Positions 55,618 through 64,000 of a stretch of DNA of 64,000 nt are shown here, piece after piece. The notes below the pieces were generated by a model. The model was not told the origin of the DNA. It ran no database searches and saw only the letters and a list, made by a program, of their open reading frames with translations. A program made the translations under genes and the position numbers. The number at the start of each line of letters is the position of its first letter. Positions within the stretch are counted from its first letter, which is position 1. This stretch comes from Larix kaempferi (Eukaryota; Streptophyta; Pinopsida; Pinales; Pinaceae), in contig BSBM01001436.1 in assembly GCA_027924585.1 (NCBI GenBank), positions 186,001 through 250,000 on the forward strand. The letters run 5' to 3'.

Positions 55618-56264
55618 TGACAATAGTGCTTTGATCTGCTCTTCCAAAGAAGAAGTCCAACTAGTATATCTGAAGAATGCATCCCTCTCTCTACATGGAA
55701 AAGTGCGCCCTCCCTCTAGATGTCAAATGCTTGTATAGAATCAGATCTCAATAGATCTGAGCTCTAATCATCATAGTCCTTCCTCAAACATTGAGGAAAG
55801 AATACTCTGAAAGTCTCAGCTTCTCAATCGGTCAACCAAATTCAGAACGAGCTTCTCTCTCCTATGGAAGTGCGCCCCTCCTCCAATATCTGAAGAAACC
55901 ACACTGATCAAATCTCTTTGTCCACAGTAACTGGGAACCAAGTGCCTCTGATCAAGTGAGGTCTGATCCATCTCATATCACCTCACTCTCCCTACTGCAG
56001 AAGCTCCTCTCTCTCTTAGAAAGTCTCCCCCTGCATGCACTATGCACCCTCCTCACTCTAACTGATCTCTCTCTGATAATTCTACTGAGTAAAATTTACT
56101 AGGGATCTCCTGCCTCCTTATATCATCTCACTAATCAATTAGGTTTACCAAAAACCTAATATCAGTGCATGCAAAAAGTCACTTTTGTATGCATCTTTTA
56201 ATTAACAACTGTACATGCAAAACTCATGCATGCATGAGGAAAAAAACTCTGGAAGGTCCGCATG
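55618..56264. other. CT-rich unassigned block, possibly an LTR piece in minus orientation
   Basis: It contains repeated GTGCGCCC(C/T)(T/C)CC and CTCTCTC stretches like those upstream of the TATA box in the Copia element 2 LTR (GTGCGCCTCTCC), plus GCATGCA motifs near 56230. Borders and partner are not found. Confidence 0.35.
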
Positions 56265-59090
56265 CATCCATTGCTGAGAATGAACTGTGTAAGATCAAGA
56301 TTCCAATGCCATTGACTAAATTAATGAAAAATCCTTGTTTTAGAAATCCTGCATGTAAGTTATTGAATGTTCCAGCTAATCACTCTCCTTCAGATATTGT
56401 AAATTTACAAGAGGAACATCCTACAATCATTCTTGGTTCTGCCTCATCTCATAAGCTTGAAAATGGTTCAAACTTTCCTCCACCTTTTTATATAACACTG
56501 ACTTTCCATGATCAAATGATTCATAACTGCATTTTAGATTCCGAAGCCTCTCATAAACTGATGCCTAAAGCAGTCATGGAGGCCCTTGGTTTGAGTGTCA
56601 CAAAGCCATACCATGATTTATTTGCATTTGATTCCAGAGCTGTAAAATGCCTAGGAGTGATTAAAGATCTTGTGGTAAATCTTACTCAGTTACCTATGAA
56701 AAGTGTTATTATGGATGTGGTGGTAGCGGACATCTCTCCTAAGTTTGGGATGTTACTATCAAGGTCTTGGGAAAAGAAAATAGGTGGTACATTGCATATG
56801 GATTTGGAATATGCAACCATTACAGTGTTTTGGGGAGAGAATAGAATATTGTACAGGGAATTGCAGTATGCTTTCATAGTCACAGATGACAAGAACCCAA
56901 CCAATCATCCCCTTTATGCAGTAGATGAAGAATTAGGATCTTATATGCTTTATTTCAGTGATGAGAACACAACTGGGATACTACATGTAGAAGAAGAAAC
57001 ATTAGTCAAGCCTAGCATTGAAAAAAAAGATGATTTGTGGAAAATGTACTTTGATGGCTCTTCATCCAAGGAAGGAGCATGAGCTGGTATCGTTTTGATT
57101 TCTCCTGGTGGAGAGGTGATATGTTTGATATATAAGTTGGAATTTGTGACTGCTAATAATACAACAGAATATGAGGCATTAATTCTTGGCTTAAGGGCTA
57201 CGAAGGACCTAGGAATTCAACAACTTTCTATTTATGGCGACTCTGAATTAGTTGTCCAACAGGTGAAGGGAAAGTATCAAGTAAAGCAGGATTTGTTGAA
57301 AGTATATAGAAATGATGTCTGGGATATGATTGATAATTTCTTCATAGCATTCAATATCTCCTTCATTCCCAGGGATCAGAATCAGACAGTTGATTCATTG
57401 GCTTTGGTAGCCACACATTTCAAAATTCCAAAACATACTCAACTGAAATACCCAATTGACGTGAAATATAGGCCTTTGGTACCATACAATATTAAAGAAT
57501 GGAGAGTTTTTGAGGATGATGTGGAAATCAAAAAATTCTTGGAATTAGTTGGAGAGTTTTCTAATTCTCTAATTGATCAATATCAGGATGAGGAAGTTGA
57601 TGGCACTGTTGCATACACAGAAAATACAATTGTTGATCATAAAATTATTGAGTTGAAGGGAAATTTTATTCCTAAGGGTTTGTTTCCCCTTGAGAGAATA
57701 TTTTCCAAAGATGACACTTTATTAAAACCTTCTATGCAATCTTTAGAAGATAATATTATAAGTTGTAACATTGGTACAGAGGATCAGCCAAGGATGGTGA
57801 AGATTTCTAAGTCTCTCTCAGTTGAGCAAAGAAACAGGTACATTAAATTATTGAAGGAGTTTGTTGACATTTTTGCTTGGTGTTATGAAGATTTAAGAAC
57901 CTATGACACTAGTATTATTCATCATAAGGTTCCTTTAAAGCCAAATGTGAAACCTTTTAGACAGAAATTGAGGAGAATCAATCCAGCCTTGTTACTAGTC
58001 ATAGAAAAGGAAGTCAAGAAACTATTGGATGCAAAGATAATTGTTCCACTCAGATATTCATCATGGGTGGAAAATTTAGTTCCTGTTCGAAAGAAGAATG
58101 GAGAGATTAGGTTATGTGTTGACTTTCGAAATTTGAATAGAGCTTCTTTGAAGGACAATTATCCATTGCCTAAAATTGAAAAAAATTTGCAGAAAGTGGA
58201 TGGTGCTCAGAGAATCTCGATGGTTGATGGATTCTCAGGGTATAATCAAATAGCTGTGCATCCGGATGACAGGGAAAAAACAACCTTCACAACTCCTTGG
58301 GGTACATTCATGTACGATAAGATGCCATTTGGTTTAATGAATGCTGGTGCAACATTTCAAAGAGCTATGGATATAGACTTTGTTGGAGAAAAAGAGAAAT
58401 TTGTAGTAATTTACCTTGATGATATTAATGTGTTTTCTAAGTCTGATGATGCACACTTGCAACATCTTAGACAAACATTTTTGAAGTGCAGGAAATTTGG
58501 GTTATCATTGAACCCTGAGAATTCACATTTTGATGTTCAGGAGGGGAAACTTCTAGGACATCTTGTTTCAACAGATGGCATTAGAATAGACCCTGAGAGA
58601 GTCAAAGCAATTCTGAAGATCAGTATACCAAGAAGTAAAAAAGATGTTCAATCATTCATCGGGAAAATCAATTTTCTAAGATGGTTCATCCTGAATTTTG
58701 CTGAAACTATCAAACATATCACATCAATGTTGAGGAAGGATCAGGAGGTGAAATGGACAGCAGAAGATAAAGCTTCATTTGAGAAGATTAAACTGGCTTT
58801 GACAGAAGCCCCAGTCTTGGTAAGTCCAAAATTTTCAAAATATTTTCTCACTTTTTCTTTTGCATATTAGGACACTATAGCTGTTGTTCTACTACAGAAA
58901 AATGCAGATGGTTTAGAGAAGACTATAGCTTTCTTCAGTAAGACTCTCAGAGACTCAGAATTAAAGTACAGTACACTTGAGAAGCAAGCATACGCACTTG
59001 TTAAAGCCCTGAAGTTTTTCAGAATCTACATTCTGCATTCGAAGATAATTGCCTATGTACCTAATGCTACTATTAAATAAATTTTAACTC
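56265..59090 (+). pseudogene. Tat-type Gypsy polyprotein: protease, extra RNase H, RT, RNase H start
   Basis: One frame runs nearly the whole length. The protease has CILDSEASHKLMP (usual D-S-G-A). An archaeal-type RNase H follows: KMYFDGSSSKEGA, NTTEYEALILGLRATKDLG, LSIYGDSELVVQQVKGKYQV and NQTVDSLA, keeping a D-E-D-D set. After a spacer comes the RT: LVPVRKKNGEIRLCVDFRNL, MPFGLMNAGATFQRAMD, and catalytic YLDDINVFSKS. The canonical RNase H begins (IAFFSKTLRDSELKYSTLEK) but decays near 59080. A TGA (57080-57082) replaces a Gly codon in the extra RNase H, a TAG lies at 58868-58870 and a TAA near 59078. Gag, integrase and LTRs are not identified. The upstream Met-rich extension is probably not coding. 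Confidence 0.88.
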
Positions 59091-59212
59091 AGCCAGACAG
59101 TGAAGGGAAAAGGGGTAGATGGATTGCAAAAATTATGGAATATGAGGTAGAAATTAGGCCTACAAAGCTAGTGAAAGGATAAGGTTTAGAAAGACTGTTA
59201 GCTTATTCAAAC

Positions 59213-59614
59213 TGTTAGGAACCCATGTCAACCCTTCTATTTACTTTGTTAGTATATTGTTGTTGGATGCATATGCTTTGTAAGTCGTCCCGTAGTATTT
59301 GTTGATCCATAGTTTGTCTTATTGTTGTTGGATGCATATGCTTTGTAAGTTGTCCCGTAGTAATTGTTGATCCATATTTTGTATTGGCCCATGGTTTGTA
59401 TTGACACATGGTATTGACCCATGGTATTGGCACCTAGACTTAGTATATAAGTTTCTGTTGAGACCAATGAAGGTACCGTGAATTTATTTGTATTGAGCTT
59501 GATCAAAGGAGGTTGCCCCCTCAAAGTGGCCTACAATCAATAAAAACGATTTTGAGTTCTATTATTTCTGCTATCTCGTGTATTTCATCAATTAATTGTT
59601 GCAGGTTCTTCACA
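59213..59614 (+). repeat. LTR of a Copia- or Gypsy-type element, 402 bp
   Basis: It runs from TGTTAGGAACCC to GCAGGTTCTTCACA, followed within 2 bp by a primer site. It contains two 64-bp-spaced copies of a ~56-bp unit (TTGTTGGATGCATATGCTTT) and a TATA box (TAGTATATAAG, 59441-59451). No partner LTR is seen. It starts directly after the decayed Gypsy pol, so whether it belongs to that element or is an independent insertion is unclear. Confidence 0.7.
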
Positions 59615-59616
59615 TC

Positions 59617-59628
59617 TGGTATCAGAGC
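59617..59628 (+). other. Primer-binding site
   Basis: TGGTATCAGAGC, a perfect initiator Met-tRNA site, 2 bp after the LTR. Confidence 0.85.
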
Positions 59629-60430
59629 AATTTCTTGGGCTCGTTGGGTGGAATTTCTGCAAAAAAAAAAATTTGCATCTGTTGCACGTTCAGATCTAGG
59701 AATAATCCCTATCCGCTTAACTGTGGCAAGTACTTGGGCATAAGCCCTAAAACTCATTATGAGGAGTACCACAGGAACCCCAAAGTAGCTGGCCCACTGA
59801 GAGGACCTGCCAGCGAAAAGGGCAACGACCCCTACCTGATTGACTAGTTCCCACCCGTGAGGTAAACCAAGAGCTGTCATTTATGGCAAAGCGGTTATCA
59901 GTTTTACCTGAGCTGTGGAGTGAGGGGTACTACCCCAATACGCAAGCCGTTAGACAGCATCAATGGCCGAGTGAAACCCTTGAACTGTTAGGAAGCCGCA
60001 CATACCTGGGGTCCATATCTATTTTCAGCTGAACTGTTGCCAAACACTTCTGCGTCGTTTCAGATCCATTCTGAAAGCCGTTCCAGATCCAGCCGTTTCA
60101 GATCTATTCTGAAATCCATTTCAAATCCAGCCATTTTCGATCCATTCGGCACCGTTTCAGATCCATCTATTGCCTATCCCTTTCGCTCTGTTCCAAATCC
60201 AATTGTTCTGATCCCTTCCGCGTTGTTGTAGATCCAATTCGGAAAAAAAATATATGTTTTTTCGCCATATCTCCCTTGTTTTAACTCTGTTTCCCTCAAA
60301 ACTTCCCAGACACCTCTGCAATCCCATTGTGCATATTTCATTCCTGAGGACCCTATCCCAAATTCTACTTCCCAAAGACAGAAATATCACATTTGTCTAT
60401 TTTTAGGGTTTTCCATAACTTCTTCAATTT
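59629..60430 (+). other. Leader of the element, with GTTTCAGATCCATT-type short repeats
   Basis: From about 60055 to 60240 a ~26-bp unit (C-G-T-T-T-C-A-G-A-T-C-C with A-T-T-C-T-G-A-A-A) is repeated five to six times imperfectly. No gag frame is seen before the next LTR-like sequence begins. Confidence 0.6.
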
Positions 60431-63400
60431 TCTCACCTACCCAAATTTTGAGACTATTTATTTTAATTGCAAAAACATTATGTTAAATTATAATTACAAA
60501 TTTTTGTAATTATGACCAAATATTGGTCAAGGATGATTGTAATGACATATTATTATGATTTAATAAATTAAAATAGGAGACAAACACTAAAGGGAACTGT
60601 TAAATGAGTGTTCACTGACCCACTAGGAGGAATGGAAGCTGTTAGAAGGCATGGGACAGGTGTCAGCATTTTCACTCCACGACTAGCTGTTGGTTATGGG
60701 ACAACTACCCCTAAATTTGTGGCATTATCCCCCAGGTGGGTGGAAGAGAGCTGTTAGCTCATTAATGACCAGGTTAACCACTAAAAGGCCTAGGCATCCT
60801 AAATAAGGAAATTCGAATTGAGCAGGGAGCTCTACATTATTTTCTGCAGAAATAATTCCTCAAGTGTATCAGGCGATCACTGAGAGATTCGAATATGGAG
60901 GCTAAGTGGAAGTGCATTGTGAGGCTGTTGAAAATATTCTAAGAAGGGAACCAGAGGTTCTAGTGCAGGTCTCTTTGACTTCTAAGTCTATACGACTAAA
61001 TGATCCAAATTGTTGTTGCAAGTGGATGACCTAAAGCTTCTACAGAATTCTTCTTCCTAGTGGTTCAGTGATCAAGCTCTGGGGTCCTAAGGCAAGTAAT
61101 TTGGTTGTCTTCGGGAATAGGTTGGGTGGAACAGGCTACTTGGGTTGTTTTTTTCTCCTACATTCACCAGGTTCTACTGTTCTGCCATGTTTATTTTCAG
61201 TTATATGATTTTTTGTATTTGTAGTTTTAGTATTACAGTTAATAGCATACAAAAGTAATTGTTTCATTTTCTGACCTAGGCATGATTTTGTATAATGTTG
61301 GTTAAGTGAAATGATTGATTAAATATCTTCTATGTATTTTTTCCCATGCTATATTCTACATAGTACTCTAGTATAGAGAAGGAAAATTTAAGATAGATGA
61401 TTTGATAGGTTGATTTCCAAGTGAATGATTAGACTAATACTATAGTTTTTCTTTTAAATCTGTAATGCCAATTATAAATGTCTAAACTCATAATATAGAA
61501 CAGGCAATCATAAAACAAAAATTGAAGCAATTTTACTTAGTAACAAAAGTAAAACATTTCATTTCTGCACAGAAACTAGGTTTTCAATTATTAATATCTA
61601 TTTGAAAATTTATGTTGTATATATTCTATTCTTTCCAACAGTAGGGTGTTATAATTGCACTTATTCCAGGTATCATATTTCCTATAAATTTAACAACTGC
61701 AAATTTAAATATTCTTTTATACATGCATTTTATTCTCATTTCATTTCTTTCATTCAACATTCATGAATTAAACTTAGCAATTTTTCCATTATTTAAAAGA
61801 TCTACTATGTTCCGAAATTGGTAGAAAAAGACTTTGTAGTTTTCATTTATAAAGTTTTCCGTTTAGTTCTATAAACAAAAACGTTTATCATTCTGCAACA
61901 GAAGTTGCAAGACTAAACTTTCAACTGTATAAAGTTTACAAACATCTACAGTATTCATTTTAAACCCTAAGACTATCCTATAGCCAGATTAAGGACCAAA
62001 CACTTAAAACGTAATCATCAAATCCTTTGTATCAAATTTCCAAAAACAAACACTTTACTTTTGTCCAACTACTATATTTACGATAGCTAGTTATACAAGA
62101 CAATTGCATACAAGAGTATTATTATCAATCATAATATTCATTTAAGTGGTGATTCAATATCAAAAACCAAGTCCCGTCACCATTCTAAACTTTAACCTAA
62201 GCAACGAGAACACGGGGTTTCACTTTTGGGAAACAAGGTAACCTATGGCTCTCGGCCAAGTCTTATCACTGCATTTTTTATTAGTCAAAACATCTATTTA
62301 TATAAATTTGGAAACTATACAGAAACCATTATAAGTTATGTTCAATGCGAAACTCAGTCTCTTATTACCATTTAAACAATGGAATAAATAGTGTAACACA
62401 GGACCCTTCTTCTCTTCACAAAAACAATTTAGCTCATGACTCTAGAATTTCACCAAAACACTATATTAATTACTCAAACATCGATGAAATGAAACTTATA
62501 CATCGCTTAGAAACTATTTGAAGTTTTCTTAAGACTTTTCTTCCATTAAAATTGACCGAGGGTCCATCCCTTTGACATTACATTATAAACAAGTTTACAT
62601 TTCAATAAAAGTCACAGCGAAACACTACAGGGAAGCAAAATGAGCCGAGGATTCCATCCTCTATACACACGACGTGAGGCTCTCGTTTAAGCATCTCAAT
62701 AGTTAAAGAAATTTCCTCTACCAAGAAATTTCCTCAGACCTCATCAAACATCAAATTTTCGTCCAACATGCCAAGAGAACCTACAGGGAAAAGAACCACC
62801 GAGGCTTACCAGATGGTATAGCAGCATTTTCCCTGTAAGCTTCAGTCAAGGTATACCTGCAGGCGTTTGAAGTTACCTGCCAATCAATACAGGAGGTGGT
62901 TAAAACATTGCATCACATTATTAACTGAAGTAGTAGTAATACGTAACTATTTTTTGAAATGAAGATATTACCGTGTAATATTTTGCACAGGATTGAAGTT
63001 TGAACCATTGGAATCTTCCGACGCCACTCCAACAGCCAAGCATTACAGTATTATTCCTCACCTTTCAACATTCGGCCCTCAAACCTTTTTAAAAACCTGA
63101 GAAACCATCAATTTATAGTCGTGGGACACACCATCGAACCTGAGGAAGGAGTCCTCAGGAGGACAACCTCCAAACCCTAAACTCCTGCAAACAGTCGGAC
63201 TCTCCACCGAGCCGGTATCACTAAATGAATGCACAAGAACAACCTCAATGAAGACGTAGTGGTGAGATTAGGGTTGAAGTCCCAAAACCGAGACAGATCT
63301 ATATCAATGGGCGAGATCGAGCCATCATAGCACCATGTTCTACAAATCATTCCAGCATTTAATTACCAGTAATGACCTTACCATCGTGAAGTCCAACTCG

Positions 63401-64000
63401 GAAGCGATTCACCATGTCAAATATGCACAGCTTGGATTAATAGCAGTATTTCCACCAAGTTTCCACGTGATGAAGGTTATGTTGATAGCCAGCAATACAT
63501 TCCACTCTAGGGAGTTAGTTAGGGTCATTAATGCTTGGACTGGACACATTTAACCTGCCAACACATGACTGCAGCGAATTTAATACGTGTCACTATCCTT
63601 TGTCAATACGTTGATTTGGTTTGCAAAGTGTAATATCATATAATATCAATGTTATAGTCGCTAATACATAGGGTAGTAGTTAGGGTTACATTGTATAATC
63701 TTTCATTTCCAATGTGTTGTCAATCAGATGCATAGTTTATATATTTTGTATATTGTTTTTCAATTTGATAAAGGTCGTTGATTATAGAACGCCCTCGATG
63801 CTTAATGTATAGTCTAGGTTTCATTTTTGTGTACATCGTAATGTTTGTTTCATATTGTCATCTCTTTGACAAAAGATTACATAGCATAAACATTAAATTA
63901 AAAAGATCTAAACCCTATAATGTTGCAAATTTACAATAGTATCATCGTAATTATGATAATAAAATTTGTTATATTAGAATGATTCTTCATAAATTATAAA
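60431..64000. repeat. Second copy of the long Gypsy LTR, running off the window
   Basis: It starts TCTCACCTACCCAAATTTTG, one base different from the TG terminus of the copy at 15747, and follows it through the GAGTGTTCACTGACCCACTA block, the TATA-proximal AATTCGAATTGAG and many later blocks. It is uninterrupted here, at least 3.57 kb, and supports the reconstruction of the nested copy. It has diverged considerably, and its distal end is not reached. No coding region is seen. Confidence 0.78.

Noticed and set aside
1-64000. CRISPR array, rRNA, tRNA or bacterial operon signals
   Set aside because: None was found. The repeats present are transposon arrays without spacer structure, and gene organisation is eukaryotic.

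Overview
The window looks like intergenic DNA from a large, repeat-rich land-plant genome. It has no rRNA, tRNA or bacterial-style operons, it is AT-rich, and it carries Copia and Gypsy LTR retrotransposons primed by initiator-Met tRNA, L1-type LINEs with a DUF4283-like ORF1, and a CACTA (En/Spm) DNA transposon. A gymnosperm or fern is my guess; the sequence does not settle it. I found no convincing ordinary host gene. Most coding DNA is decayed transposon protein, but several elements keep exact borders, so their order of insertion can be read directly.

Layout. 1-1525: leader and truncated LTR of a Copia element (minus). 1526-12565: an L1-like LINE (minus), ORF1 then ORF2 joined by a TAATG overlap, split by a complete Copia element at 2515-8668 (TSD CTAAC). 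12566-14990: AT-rich DNA with a GTAC-rich inverted repeat. 14994-51801: a giant CACTA transposon with termini CACTATTACATATGG and CACTAGTACATATGG, TSD TTC, and related subterminal repeats at both ends. Nested in its left part is a single long Gypsy-type LTR (15747-30200, TSD GGTAT, about 4.2 kb once its own insertions are removed). That LTR holds a complete but defective Copia element (16500-23822, TSD TTACA, LTRs about 98.8% identical by eye) and a short non-autonomous Copia-type element (26376-29251, TSD TTAGT).

Within the CACTA body, in order on the plus strand: a multi-exon TNP2-type transposase (30252-34474); repeats and a LINE remnant (38392-39190); an intact 270-codon ORF of unknown family (40720-41532) between direct repeats; a SET-domain gene followed by tandemly repeated phase-0 mini-exons (43825-45765); a six-exon set resembling the Ptta/En/Spm (TNPA-type) transposase family, with matching splice phases (46344-47602); a duplicated 0.9-kb block (48188-50362); and the right subterminal palindrome array (51270-51801).

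51805-64000: flanking DNA; the 5' LTR and gag of another Copia element (53569-55617); a Tat-type Gypsy polyprotein remnant (56265-59090) with an extra RNase H placed before the RT; a Copia-type LTR with primer site and leader (59213-60430); and a second copy of the long Gypsy LTR running off the end (60431-64000).

The most interesting object is the CACTA transposon. It seems to carry, between its two transposase-type genes, a SET methyltransferase-like domain and an unrecognised ORF. Whether SET and the TNPA-like exons form one transcript cannot be decided from sequence alone. All long coding regions except the 270-codon ORF contain stops or frameshifts, so this copy is probably dead, but the architecture can be read.
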